Positions 19,593 to 28,475 of a DNA stretch of 64,000 bases are shown one piece after another. Under the pieces are notes generated by a model. The model saw only the letters and a list, made by a program, of their open reading frames with translations, searched no databases and was not told the DNA's origin. Positions within the stretch are counted from its first letter, which is position 1, and the number at the start of each line of letters is the position of its first letter. The stretch is from the NCBI GenBank assembly GCA_963820775.1, contig CAWGBF010000016.1:124001-188000 (forward strand), read 5' to 3'. The stretch is from Roseiarcus sp963820775. GTDB lineage: Bacteria > Pseudomonadota > Alphaproteobacteria > Rhizobiales > Beijerinckiaceae. Position numbers and translations under genes: made by a program.

Positions 19593-19655
19593 GCAGGATC
19601 GCCTTGAGTGCGTCAGCTCGCGTCGACGACCAGCGCCCACGAAGCCGGCCCGCCT

Positions 19656-20303
19656 CTAACCGCCTTCGGCCCCACAGATGGTCGTCACCGCGTCATCGAT
19701 GATCGGCAGGATTTCAGCGCGCGGCATGCGGGCGCGCGCTCGGATCGACAGGGTGTGGAGGGTCGCCGACGCCATGCGCGCGAGGCGGCGCGGATCGGCG
19801 CCCTCCGGCAATTCGCCCGCTTGCCGCGCGTCGGCGAATAGGCGCCCGAACGCCCGATCTGTGCCTTCGATCGCTTCGCTAACGAGGCTGTGAAGGTCCG
19901 GATCGGCGATCGCGTCCGAAGCCGCGCTCAACACTGTGAAGCAGCCGCGTGGCCCGTCCGGGCCACTGAGATAGAGATCCAGCGCGGCGGTCAGGATGCG
20001 CGTGAGCTTCGCCCGAAGGGGCTCCTGCGCCGCAAACAAGGGCGCGAACGACTCGTTCATGCGCTTTCGGTATTGGCTGTAAGCCTGCAGATAGAGCGCG
20101 CGCTTGTCGCCGAAGGCGCCGTAAAGGCTCGGCCGGTTCAAGCCGGTCGCCGCGCTGATGTTGTCGAGCGAGGTGGCGGCGAACCCGTCGCTCCAAAACA
20201 CCTCCATCGCCTGGCCGAGCGCGGTCTCGGGTTCGAAGGCCCGAGGACGGCCGCGCCCGCGCGAGGCTGCCTTGAGAGCGGGACGCGCAGTTTTTTGTAC
20301 CAT
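19656..20303 (-). CDS. TetR/AcrR-family regulator divergent from a GST gene
   Basis: About 215 residues. After a basic leader (RGRGRPRAFEPETALGQAME) comes the HTH TSLDNISAATGLNRPSLYGA ... FGDKRALYLQAYSQY. The C-terminal part (LSGPDGPRGCFTVLSAASDA ... RMASATLHTLSIRARARMPR) matches the AcrR/TetR_C_16-type regulators. It is divergently transcribed from the glutathione S-transferase-like gene, with shared operator-like repeats in between, so it most likely controls that gene and itself. The exact start is uncertain (ATG 20303 or 20312). Confidence 0.9.
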   Translation of the reverse strand: MVQKTARPALKAASRGRGRPRAFEPETALGQAMEVFWSDGFAATSLDNISAATGLNRPSLYGAFGDKRALYLQAYSQYRKRMNESFAPLFAAQEPLRAKLTRILTAALDLYLSGPDGPRGCFTVLSAASDAIADPDLHSLVSEAIEGTDRAFGRLFADARQAGELPEGADPRRLARMASATLHTLSIRARARMPRAEILPIIDDAVTTICGAEGG

Positions 20304-20359
20304 GTTGAACAAAACTCTTGACCGAAACTATTATATGCGAGATAGTACAAAAATTGCAA
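20291..20359. promoter_or_regulatory. Divergent TetR/GST promoter-operator region
   Basis: The minus strand has TTGCAA (20359-20354), 18 bases, then a perfect TATAAT (20335-20330) for the regulator. The plus strand has TTGACC (20318-20323), 17 bases, then GATAGT (20341-20346) for the GST gene. Inverted copies TTTTTTGTAC (20291-20300) and GTACAAAAAT (20345-20354) flank both promoters. They are good candidates for the regulator's paired operator. Confidence 0.6.
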
Positions 20360-20371
20360 CGGAGGACCCCT

Positions 20372-21019
20372 ATGGAGCTCTATTTCGCCCCGCTCGCCTG
20401 CTCGATGTCGGCTCGCATCGCGCTCGCCGAGGCCGGAGCCGTGATCGATCTCGTCGAGGTCGACACCCACGCCGGACGCATACTCAAGACCGGCGACGAT
20501 TATCGCGCCATCAATCCGCTCGGCTACGTGCCGGCGCTGAGGCTCGACGACGGAACGGTGCTGACCGAGAATTCGGCCATCCTGCCCTATATAGCCGACC
20601 AATATCCGGAGGCTCAGCTTGCGCCGCCGACCTCCGATCGCCTCGGGCGAGCGAAGCTCAGGCAGTGGCTCAGCTTCATCAGCGCCGAACTGCACAAGGG
20701 GCTCATGACGCCGCTGCTCGGCGACAAGACGCCGCCCGAGGTGAAGGCCTGGACCGTGAGCAAATACGCCCCGCGCCTCGCCTATCTCGACGCCAAGTTG
20801 AAGGGCCGGGCGTTCCTGCTCGATCGTTTCAGCGTCGCGGACGGCTATCTCGCCACGGTCTTGAACTGGACCCGGGCGACGCCTCAGATCGACCTCTCCG
20901 CCTATCCCAATGTGAAAGCCTATCTTGAGCGGATGCGGGCAAGGCCCAGCGTCGCCGCGGCTTTGGCCGCGGAAATTCCGCTGTTCCACGCCGAAGTCGA
21001 GCGGCGCAAGGCGGCTTGA
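20372..21019 (+). CDS. Glutathione S-transferase family protein
   Basis: 215 residues from ATG 20372 with GGAGG seven bases upstream. The thioredoxin-like N-terminal domain starts MELYFAPLACSMSARIALAE (beta/theta-type bacterial GST with a Cys/Ser near residue 9). NPLGYVPALRLDDGTVLTEN contains the cis-Pro and the glutathione-contact ENSAIL motif. The helical C-terminal domain carries FLLDRFSVADGYLATVLNWT with the N-capping box. It probably conjugates or reduces electrophiles under control of the divergent TetR protein; substrate unknown. Confidence 0.93.
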   Translation: MELYFAPLACSMSARIALAEAGAVIDLVEVDTHAGRILKTGDDYRAINPLGYVPALRLDDGTVLTENSAILPYIADQYPEAQLAPPTSDRLGRAKLRQWLSFISAELHKGLMTPLLGDKTPPEVKAWTVSKYAPRLAYLDAKLKGRAFLLDRFSVADGYLATVLNWTRATPQIDLSAYPNVKAYLERMRARPSVAAALAAEIPLFHAEVERRKAA

Positions 21020-21043
21020 GGAGGCGGCTCTCGCCCCAAAAAT

Positions 21044-21067
21044 AAGGGCCGCCTCGGGGCGGCCCTT
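21044..21067. terminator. Bidirectional hairpin terminator
   Basis: AAGGGCCGCC-TCGG-GGCGGCCCTT is a perfect 10-bp stem between the converging GST and PEP-CTERM genes. A-rich sequence on the left gives a U-tract for the minus strand, so it is strongest for the PEP-CTERM gene. Confidence 0.75.
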
Positions 21068-21090
21068 CAACAGTTGTTGATCCCGGCGGG

Positions 21091-21777
21091 TCAGGCGGCC
21101 GAAAGGGCGGCCCGCGCGCCACGCGCCTTGCGGTAGCCCGCGAAGCCGAGGCCCGCGAAGCCGAGGAGCATCATCGCCCAGGTCGACGGCTCAGGCACGC
21201 CACCGATCGTTCCCGTCTTGCCTCCGACTTCCCCGGTGCCGACGTTTCCGAGAACGTCGGCGACCGCAATAAAGCCCTTGCTGTTCGCTACGAAGTCGGA
21301 GGTGCTGATCCCCGCGATGTCGAATGTGATCGGGCCAGCGAAGCTGTTGCTCGTCCCGGACCAGTTACCCTGAAGACCGGCGGTAAAGGTGCCGAATCCG
21401 CCCGTGTCACCGGGAACGCTACCGACGCCTATCACTTTGGTGAAGGTCGGGGGCGAAGGAGTTGTGTTGGTAATATCAGCCGCCGTTATCGTCGTGTCCA
21501 GGTTGAAGGCCGCGGTGATGTGGCCGCCTCCAGTGCTTGCGAAGAGCGTCGCCGGCGCATCCAAAGCGAACTTCACGCTCACGCCGCCGCCCGACAAATC
21601 CGTCACGGTCACGGTCGTCAAGGTTACGCCTCCTGGAGAGTTCACCGCGCTCGTGTCGTAATCGTTCAAGTCGATCGTCAACACTGCCGCCTGCGCGCCG
21701 CTCGGAACGCCGAAAATCCCCGCCAATGCGAGAGCGGCGGCCAACGCCGAGGTTGTTACTGCAACAATTTTCATCAC
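21091..21777 (-). CDS. PEP-CTERM sorting domain protein
   Basis: 228 residues. A signal peptide (VAVTTSALAAALALAGIFGV ... GAQA) is followed by a low-charge beta-rich body rich in Thr, Gly and Ser. The ending is VPEPSTWAMMLLGFAGLGFA then GYRKARGARAA: the PEP motif (PEPxxWA class), membrane segment and basic tail recognised by exosortases. Such proteins are processed and sent to the surface or exopolysaccharide matrix. No exosortase or polysaccharide genes occur in this window. Two adjacent Met codons make the exact start uncertain by one residue. Confidence 0.9.
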   Translation of the reverse strand: MMKIVAVTTSALAAALALAGIFGVPSGAQAAVLTIDLNDYDTSAVNSPGGVTLTTVTVTDLSGGGVSVKFALDAPATLFASTGGGHITAAFNLDTTITAADITNTTPSPPTFTKVIGVGSVPGDTGGFGTFTAGLQGNWSGTSNSFAGPITFDIAGISTSDFVANSKGFIAVADVLGNVGTGEVGGKTGTIGGVPEPSTWAMMLLGFAGLGFAGYRKARGARAALSAA

Positions 21778-21930
21778 TGTCTCCGCGTGAATTATAACGG
21801 TCGCGTAAGGGGATTTATAGTCACAACCGATCGATTGTCAACTCCCGCTTGGTATTCCACAACGGCAACATAGAACTAGGCGCAAGCGATGATTATTCGA
21901 GCGGAAACCGAGATCTAATCAGCGCTAACC

Positions 21931-22362
21931 TTACCAATTCAATCTGGGCAAACCGGCAAACCGGGGACCGCTATCCCAGTCCTCGCACTGTAAGCCGGGC
22001 ACCCGGTCGAACTCGCCGCGATTGCCGGTGACGACGGTCACGCGCGGCTGCGCGCGTGGCCAGCTATCAGAATATCGTAGCCCCCGATCGTTCGACCCTG
22101 CCGCTTGAGGGTCGCACGAATATCGGCCGCGTGATGCGCAGCTGCGATGTCAAAAGGCAGGACCTCGAGCCGAGCGGCGAAGCTCTTGACCTCCCGGCGG
22201 TTGGCGTCCTGACGCGCCGATTTGGCGGCGCCGTGCACGAGCTCCGTCAAGACGATCGCCGAAATCGCCAGGGATTCCGCTTCAAGGTTGAATTTCTCGC
22301 GCAACGAAGCCGTTCGATCCCGCAAGGATGCAGAGGTTCGTGTCGAGCAGGAACCTCAGCAT
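21931..22362 (-). pseudogene. PIN-domain toxin VapC/FitB-like, broken by two frameshifts, no antitoxin
   Basis: Three frames together spell a VapC. From ATG 22362, MLRFLLDTNLCIL holds the first catalytic Asp. A second frame (22325-22038) gives RDRTASLREKFNLEAESLAI, SAIVLTELVHGAAKSA and GGYDILIAGHARSR. A third gives VTVVTGNRGEFDRVPGLQ before a stop at 21931. The breaks are near 22320 and 22043. No VapB-like gene precedes it on the minus strand. Either sequence errors hide an intact orphan toxin, or this is a decayed one. Confidence 0.7.
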
Positions 22363-22401
22363 CAGAGCGGTTCGCGCCAGGCGCGCGTCGTTGCAAAGAC
22401 A

Positions 22402-22596
22402 ATGGGTTCTCCCGAATTCACCACCTGGGTGGCGTTGGCCGGCGCCGCAATCCTGGCGGCCTTATGCGCGATCTATTCCTCCTCGCCGTGGGTCCTGATC
22501 CCCGCGGCTCTCGTCGGCGCCTATCTCGGCTACAAAGGCGAGCAAATCGGACGGCGCTATATTGAACAGCGTGTGGCGAAGAAGCGCTCCCGATAG
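22402..22596 (+). CDS. Small membrane protein, copy A of a duplicated pair
   Basis: 64 residues from ATG 22402: MGSPEFTTWVALAGAAILAA, then LCAIYSSSPWVLIPAALVGA and YLGYKGEQIGRRYIEQRVAK. Two hydrophobic helices are joined by a short SSSPW turn, with a basic cytoplasmic tail. It is nearly the same protein as the one at 23393-23590. The longer open frame starting at 22222 is a shadow of the VapC remnant. Family unknown to me; the pattern of a two-helix protein near a PRC-barrel gene suggests an envelope or stress role. Confidence 0.65.
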   Translation: MGSPEFTTWVALAGAAILAALCAIYSSSPWVLIPAALVGAYLGYKGEQIGRRYIEQRVAKKRSR

Positions 22597-22721
22597 TCTC
22601 CCCGCAAGAGGCCGCTTGCGGAGCTGGACGCCAAAGGCGTCTTCTTACAGCGGCGCGCCCCGGAACCTTCCGACTCGCCTCTGCGTTGGCTCCTCAGGGC
22701 AACAGCCAAGGAGCAAAACCC

Positions 22722-23102
22722 ATGGACACCGTCCGGGAAACATCGACCCTTATCGCCGCCGATAAAGTCCAGGGCACCGACGTCTTCAACAACGGAGGCG
22801 ACCGGCTGGGCTCGGTCCACGACCTGATGATCGACAAGCAAACAGGCCAGGTCGCTTACGCGATCATGTCGTTCGGCGGCTTCCTAGGAATCGGAAACAG
22901 CTACCATCCGCTTCCATGGTCGCTGTTACGATACAACACGAACCTCGGCGGATATGTCGTTGATATCGATCAGAGGCAACTTGAAAACGCGCCTTCCTAT
23001 CCAGTCGGGACCGAACCGGCCTGGGGCGACCCTGAATATGAAGGCAAGTTGCACGACTACTACGGCGTCGGCCCCTACTGGAACATTCCGGGACCGCTTT
23101 GA
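22722..23102 (+). CDS. PRC-barrel domain protein
   Basis: 126 residues from ATG 22722, with AAGGAG ten bases upstream. The single PRC barrel is DVFNNGGDRLGSVHDLMIDK then TGQVAYAIMSFGGFLGIGNS and YHPLPWSLLRYNTNLGGYVV, followed by a Tyr/Pro-rich tail (YEGKLHDYYGVGPYWNIPGP). These stand-alone PRC-barrel proteins are common in rhizobia and are often stress-induced; no biochemical role is known. It sits between the two copies of the small membrane protein and ends before a strong terminator. Confidence 0.88.
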   Translation: MDTVRETSTLIAADKVQGTDVFNNGGDRLGSVHDLMIDKQTGQVAYAIMSFGGFLGIGNSYHPLPWSLLRYNTNLGGYVVDIDQRQLENAPSYPVGTEPAWGDPEYEGKLHDYYGVGPYWNIPGPL

Positions 23103-23152
23103 CGCTTTTCCCAGTAGTGAGCCATTAGGGGCGTTGTCCGCCTGATGGCCAC

Positions 23153-23190
23153 ACAAGGCGGCGGTTCAATCCGCCGCCTTGTTCCGTTTT
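23153..23190 (+). terminator. Intrinsic terminator after the PRC-barrel gene
   Basis: ACAAGGCGGCGG and CCGCCGCCTTGT form a perfect 12-bp stem around the loop TTCAAT, followed by a T-rich tract (TCCGTTTT). It lies 50 bases beyond the stop codon. Confidence 0.85.
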
Positions 23191-23392
23191 CGCGCTAACC
23201 GCTCTGTGCAATCTCTTCTGCGGCGACGCTCTGTCGTCGTTCCTCGTCGCTCGGCCGCAGAACGAGCCGCTGCCAGCCCACCCGCGCGAAAACCAATGGG
23301 TTCGGATGGGAAGCTCGTACCGGGGCGGGGCTTTCTATCCGTCGCTTTCGGCGCAACAATCGGCGGCGACTTGAACCTGAGGGTTAAGAGAA

Positions 23393-23590
23393 TTGACCGG
23401 CTCGTCCGAATTCACGACCTGGGTGGCCTTGGCCGGCGCCGCGATTCTGGCGGGCCTTTGCGCGATCTATTCCTCGTCCCCATGGGTCCTGATCGCGGCG
23501 GCTTTGATTGGCGCCTATGTCGGCTACAAAGGCGAGCAACTTTGCCGCGCTTACATCGAAAGACGCCTATCGCGAAAGCGGCCGGGTTAG
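23393..23590 (+). CDS. Small membrane protein, copy B of a duplicated pair
   Basis: 65 residues from a TTG start: MTGSSEFTTWVALAGAAILA, GLCAIYSSSPWVLIAAALIG, AYVGYKGEQLCRAYIERRLS. It is a clear paralogue of the protein at 22402 (most residues identical over the two helices; differences concentrate at the ends), about 1 kb away on the same strand with the PRC-barrel gene between. The TTG start is used because no ATG/GTG gives the shared N-terminus. Function unknown. Confidence 0.62.
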   Translation: MTGSSEFTTWVALAGAAILAGLCAIYSSSPWVLIAAALIGAYVGYKGEQLCRAYIERRLSRKRPG

Positions 23591-23679
23591 AGCGGATCTG
23601 CACGTTGCCGCGCATCTTCGGCGGTGTAAGCTCCCCGGCGAGGCCCAAGCCAAAACCCACACCGAAGGGAGAACGCCCA

Positions 23680-25016
23680 ATGCTGAACCGCCGTCGCTTG
23701 CTGAAGGCGAGCGCCGCGCTCGCCTTCGCTGGCCTCGGGCGAACCGCCTTCGCCCAGGAGCAACCGGCCGTTAAGATCGTGTTCGTGCATGGCGACAGCG
23801 ATCTCACCGCCACCTGGGAGACGCAAATCTGGCGGTTCGAGAGCAACGGTTATCCGAGAGACCGGCTGTTTGCGATCAGTTTCACCAATCCGCAGGCTCG
23901 CGACGACGACACCGTCGCCCAGGCCAACCGCTCTTCGACGGAAGACCAGGTGCGCGAACTGACGGCGTTCATCGACGATGTGAAGGCGAAGACCGGCATG
24001 GCCAAGGTGGCGATCGTGGCGCTCTCGCGCGGCGGCTACGCGACGCGCGAATATGCCGCCGCCAATCCCGGCAGCGTCGAAAAGGCGGCGCTCGGCGCAC
24101 GCCCAATCACGGCGTGTGGGCGACCGACTTTTTGCCCGGCAGCGAATACAACGGCCGGGGCCCTTTCCTCACAAAGCTCGACGCGGGCGACCCAGAAGCG
24201 CCGCCGGGCGTGCCGTTCCTGACTTTACGCAGCGACGGCTTCGACCTCTATGCGCAGCCGGATGGCGCGATCGTTTTCCACAAACCCGGCCTGGCGCTCA
24301 ATGTGACCGCCGACGGACCAGCGCTCAAAGGCGCGGCCAATGTCCTGCTGGGTGAGGTCGACCATCGCGAGACGGCGTTAAGCCCGGTCGCCTTCGCCCA
24401 GATCTACCAGTTCATCACCGGCCGCGCGCCTTCCCGCATCGCCATCGCGCCGGAAGCGGACGTCGTCCTCAACGGGCGGGTGACGGGGGTCGACGGCGGC
24501 ACGCCGACCAATCGGCCGGTCGGGGGCGCGAAGGTGGAAATCTATCGCGTCTCCGCCGACAGCGGCGAGCGCCAAGGCGCCGCCGCGCTAAGCAGGACGA
24601 CCGGCGCCGACGGCGTCTGGGGGCCGGCGACGTTCGACCCGAATACGGCGCTCGAGTTCGTGGTCGCGGCGCCCGGCTTGCCGGTCACCCATATCTATCG
24701 CTCGCCCCTGCCCCGCTCGTTCGCCCAGCTCGATTTCAGGCCGGCGGCGCCTGCGAAAGAGGACGCCGACGCGGCGGCGGTGGTTCGAATGGATCGGCCG
24801 CGCGGCTATTTCGGGCTGCCGCGCGACGTCGTGCTGCTTGACGGCAAGGAGCCAACCGACATTCCTCATGGCGTGCCGGCCGCCTGGCATACGACGGTGA
24901 GGCTGCCGGCGCTGGACGACCGGCCAATTGTCGGCGAGTTCAACGAGGAGCGGATTGTCGGCCGTCCCTGGCCGGCCAAAGAGGGCCACCTGACGATCCT
25001 GGAGCTCACGGGTTGA
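23680..25016 (+). CDS. Tat-exported alpha/beta hydrolase (lipase/PHB-depolymerase-like), frameshift near 24096
   Basis: MLNRRRLLKASAALAFAGLG is a twin-arginine signal. The alpha/beta-hydrolase core follows: VKIVFVHGDSDLTATWETQI and the nucleophile elbow ALSRGGYATREYAA. At about 24096 the frame breaks; adding one base gives LGGTPNHGVWATDFLPGSEY, and the rest runs to 25016. The second half includes GDVDHRE-like VLLGEVDHRETALSPVAFAQ, with the probable catalytic His, and a C-terminal beta domain (VVLNGRVTGVDG ... VPAAWHTTVRLPALDD). The family acts on extracellular esters; substrate not determined. Corrected length is about 445 residues. Confidence 0.75.
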
Positions 25017-25138
25017 GGGGAGGCAAGGCTGGCCTAATATTCGTTAAATATCAAATCAATATTTGAATCTGTTAAAGGTTCTATATAACGTCGAGCGCCG
25101 CCGCAGTCGCGCAGTGGCCTCAGTTTGCGGAAAGCGGT

Positions 25139-26002
25139 ATGAGACTGCACTCGCTCCTGTTCGTTCCTGGCGATTCCGAACGCAAGTTCGCGCGGGCAAA
25201 AGATTGCGGGGCCGACGCCCTCATCCTTGACCTTGAAGATTCGGTCAGGGCTAGCGAAAAGGCCGCCGCCCGCGCCCATGTCGCCGGTCTGATCGAGAAA
25301 GAGCCGAAACGAGCCTGGTCGTTGATCGTCCGCGTCAACGCGCTTGATACAGGGCTTACGCCCGAGGACCTCGCGGCGGTGGTGAAACCCGGCCTCGATG
25401 CGCTGTTAATCCCCAAGGTGAATGGCGCGGCCGATCTCGAGCGCATTGGTCATTATCTCGACGCGCTCGAAGCAAAAGCCGGCATGGCCCCGGGCTCAGT
25501 CAAATTGGCGGGCGTGGCGACCGAAACCGCAAAGGCGATGTTCGCACTCGGCTCGTATGCTCCGGCGCATCCCAGGCTCATCGCCTTGACTTGGGGCGCG
25601 GAAGATCTCTCTGCAGCGCTCGGCGCGACCGACAACAAAGAGGCGGATGGGTCCTGGACATTTCCTTATGAGTTCGCGAGGGCGGCGTGCCTGTTCGCGG
25701 CCTCCGCCGCCGAAGTCATAGCCATCGACACGATCTACGCGGATTTTCGCGATTCCGAGGGGCTCGAGCGGGATTGCAGGCGCTCGCGGCGCGACGGTTT
25801 CGTCGGGCGCCTCGCGATCCATCCCGATCAGGTAGCGCCAATCAACCGCTCTTACTCGCCGTCCGAAGCCGAGATCGCCCATGCGCGCAAAATCGTCGCC
25901 GCGTTCGAGGCCAATCCGGGCGCGGGCGCGCTTGGGATCGACGGCAAGATGGTCGACCTTCCGCACCTGAAAGCCGCGCGCAAAATTCTGGCCTCGATTT
26001 GA
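25139..26002 (+). CDS. CitE-like HpcH/HpaI aldolase family lyase
   Basis: 287 residues starting MRLHSLLFVPGDSERKFARA. ALILDLEDSVRASEKAAAR carries the Asp/Glu metal site, LIVRVNALDTGL the conserved Arg, and IALTWGAEDLSAALGA is the second metal/substrate segment. FVGRLAIHPDQVAPINRSYS is the usual C-terminal signature. Members include citrate lyase beta, malyl-CoA and citramalyl-CoA lyases. In a methylotroph-like genome a malyl/beta-methylmalyl-CoA-related role is possible, but the sequence alone does not decide. It is preceded by an AT-rich leader (25025-25090). Confidence 0.9.
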   Translation: MRLHSLLFVPGDSERKFARAKDCGADALILDLEDSVRASEKAAARAHVAGLIEKEPKRAWSLIVRVNALDTGLTPEDLAAVVKPGLDALLIPKVNGAADLERIGHYLDALEAKAGMAPGSVKLAGVATETAKAMFALGSYAPAHPRLIALTWGAEDLSAALGATDNKEADGSWTFPYEFARAACLFAASAAEVIAIDTIYADFRDSEGLERDCRRSRRDGFVGRLAIHPDQVAPINRSYSPSEAEIAHARKIVAAFEANPGAGALGIDGKMVDLPHLKAARKILASI

Positions 26003-26251
26003 GCGCAAGTTCCGTGGCGCGCTCGACGAGCGAGCGACGTATCTGTTGAAAGCGCACAGGTCCGCGAAAAAATGTTCTTGCTTCGTTCTCAGGCATGGTT
26101 TAACAAAAGCAGTCACTGAGGCCCGAGCGCGGTTCGCCCTGTCAAAACGCGGCTTCAGACCCATATAAAAGAGGATTTCGCCGGCCCCTTTTTTGAACGG
26201 CCGGCGCGGGCCAAAGTTGATCGGCCGCAAACCAACTTTCGAGGGATCATT

Positions 26252-27682
26252 ATGGCTGACGAAGCGCTATTTGGGCTTTTGCGGCAAACCGCGGATCCGG
26301 CGGTGGTCGAAGCCTTGAAAACATCGGTTGAAACGGATCCCGATCGGGATCTCAACCGCATCAATCCACTGGCCTACGCGAACATGCATGGTCTCGACGA
26401 GGAGCACACGATTGGAGCCTTTGTCCATGCGGCGCGGCTGGGGCTGCTCGATATGTCGTGGAACATGTTGTGCCCGTCATGCGGCGGCGTGATCGAAACG
26501 GGCGCAGCGCTGAAGAACCTCAATCAGCCCCAGTATTATTGCTCGTTCTGCACGGTCGATTGCGAACCGACGCTCGACCGGCTGGTCGAGGTTACATTCA
26601 CCGTCAATCCTCGGATTCGCCGCATCGCCGCGCATGATCCGGATTCGCTTCCCTTCGCCGAATACATGCGCCAGATCTTCTGGAGCTCCAGCAACGAGTT
26701 CCCGGACGATGTTGAAAGCGCGATCGAAGGGGTGACGCTCGACACGATGGAGCTCGGCTCGGGCGAAAAGGCGGCGATGTCGCTCAACTTCCCGAAGGGA
26801 TTTGCGATTGTTTTCGAGCCCGTCACCCACTCGTCGCTCTTTCTGGAGGTCGACGGGGAGGAGACGAAGGAGCGGCGGAATCTGTCGCTCGTCTTCGCCG
26901 ACGCGCATACCCACAGCGGCACGCAGAAAATCCAGCCTGGGCCGGCGCGCATCTCGTTCGAAAACAAGGCGAATCGCCGAACGATGCCAGGGATCTGGCT
27001 GCACAGCAAGGAGATGGACAAGCTCACCAACACCCGCCGGCCGTTCCTCACCGCGACACGCCTGCTTAGCAACCAGGCGTTCCGCGACCTCTATCGCAGC
27101 GGCACGTTCGATCCTGAGCAGCGGTTCAAGATCACCAGCCTGACGATTCTGTTCACCGACCTTAGAGGTTCGACCGCGCTCTACGAGCGGATCGGCGATC
27201 TCTCTGCTTTCGATCTCGTGCGCAGCCATTTCGGCGCGCTTCTCGAGGCGGTTTCAGCCGAGGGCGGCGCGGTGGTCAAGACCATCGGCGATGCGGTGAT
27301 GGCGACCTTCCCCACGCCCGACCGGGCGTTAAGGGCGGCGATGCGCATGCGCGAGGCGATGCGCGGGATCAACCAGACGCGCGGCGGCGAGGACCTGGCG
27401 CTCAATATCGGCCTGCATTCGGGTCCGTGCCTGGCCGTCATGCTCGACGACCGGCAGGACTATTTCGGCCAGACGGTCAACATCGCCTCGCGCGTCAATG
27501 AGCTCGCCGACCCGACCGCAATTCTGGCGACCAAGCCGATCATCGAAAGCTCCGAGGTGGCGCGCGTGCTGAGCGAAGCGCGCTATCGAACGACCCCACG
27601 GTCTTCCCAGCTTCGGGGACTGAGCGACGAGTTCGAGATCTTCGAGGTTCGGGAACGCGAGTCCGCCGCCGCGGCGGAGTGA
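26252..27682 (+). CDS. Class III adenylate cyclase with N-terminal DUF5939/zinc-ribbon domain
   Basis: 476 residues. The first about 290 residues resemble the DUF5939 module and contain a zinc-ribbon-like pair, CPSCGG and YYCSFC. The cyclase domain starts near residue 300: TSLTILFTDLRGSTALYERI (first metal Asp), GAVVKTIGDAVMATFPTPDR (second metal Asp), LNIGLHSGPCLAVMLDDRQD and YFGQTVNIASRVNELA. These residues fit an active class III cyclase making cAMP. No transmembrane helix is present, so it is probably soluble, with the N-terminal part as sensor. It stands alone. Confidence 0.9.
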   Translation: MADEALFGLLRQTADPAVVEALKTSVETDPDRDLNRINPLAYANMHGLDEEHTIGAFVHAARLGLLDMSWNMLCPSCGGVIETGAALKNLNQPQYYCSFCTVDCEPTLDRLVEVTFTVNPRIRRIAAHDPDSLPFAEYMRQIFWSSSNEFPDDVESAIEGVTLDTMELGSGEKAAMSLNFPKGFAIVFEPVTHSSLFLEVDGEETKERRNLSLVFADAHTHSGTQKIQPGPARISFENKANRRTMPGIWLHSKEMDKLTNTRRPFLTATRLLSNQAFRDLYRSGTFDPEQRFKITSLTILFTDLRGSTALYERIGDLSAFDLVRSHFGALLEAVSAEGGAVVKTIGDAVMATFPTPDRALRAAMRMREAMRGINQTRGGEDLALNIGLHSGPCLAVMLDDRQDYFGQTVNIASRVNELADPTAILATKPIIESSEVARVLSEARYRTTPRSSQLRGLSDEFEIFEVRERESAAAAE

Positions 27683-27700
27683 GGGGCCCCGGCCTAAGCC

Positions 27701-28234
27701 CTATCGGCCGGCGGCTTTCTGCCGGCCGAACACCTCGTGACCCTCGCGATCGAGAATGCGCAAGGCGATCGTGTGGGGTGGCCACGCGGCGATCGCGGCG
27801 GCGATGATTGCGGCGGAGACATCGGAGGCGCGGATCTCGTCTTCGCGCAATATCGATGGTCTGGCATCCGTTCCGGCGCCCATGAACTGGATCCGGAACG
27901 GTTGCGGCGTGGGAACGCCAGGCTTCGGCTGGTGCTCCGGCTCCGGGTCCGGACGGGGTCGAGCGTTGCGCGGCGCGCCCGGCTCGCGATCCAGCACGAA
28001 GAAAGTGTTCATCTCCAGCTGAGTCGAAAGATTGAGGCCGACGCGGCTGCCCGTCTTGCGCGCGATCGCCTTCGCGACGAGGGCCCAATCCTCGGCGATC
28101 GTATCGGAACTGGCTTCGTGCTCCCTTCGGCGCGCCTCATGATACGCTTGATCGCCGAGATCGCGGATCAGCGCCTCGGCCTCGGCGTCAATGCGTTCGT
28201 TTCGAGCGCGCTTGGAAGGCGCCCAAGTGTTCAT
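27701..28234 (-). CDS. Hypothetical protein
   Basis: 177 residues, not recognised. The N-terminal half is helical and charged (RIDAEAEALIRDLGDQAYHE, ARRREHEASSDTIAEDWALV) and the middle is proline-rich (PRPDPEPEHQPKPGVPTPQP). The C-terminal part, SAAIIAAAIAAWPPHTIALR then ILDREGHEVFGRQ, could be one alpha/beta element. No signal peptide or membrane helix. It is convergent with the cyclase gene. Codon use supports translation. Confidence 0.55.
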   Translation of the reverse strand: MNTWAPSKRARNERIDAEAEALIRDLGDQAYHEARRREHEASSDTIAEDWALVAKAIARKTGSRVGLNLSTQLEMNTFFVLDREPGAPRNARPRPDPEPEHQPKPGVPTPQPFRIQFMGAGTDARPSILREDEIRASDVSAAIIAAAIAAWPPHTIALRILDREGHEVFGRQKAAGR

Positions 28235-28475
28235 TTTTCCGCTCCATTCGGCCCCACAACCTCATAGCTGCATATTCGGGCGGCGACGGCAACAGTCATT
28301 TGCCAGCATTATCCGCCCGCATGTCCGTCCTGGCCCGGACGAGGAGGCGGCGAAGGCGTCCCATTTCCGCGCTCAAGCGCTCGATGCGGCCGTCCGCTGA
28401 CCTATGAAATATAGATAATGCGCATTAAATTAGCCTCGCAAGCAACTGATACCACGCTAGTCTACATCGAATATA

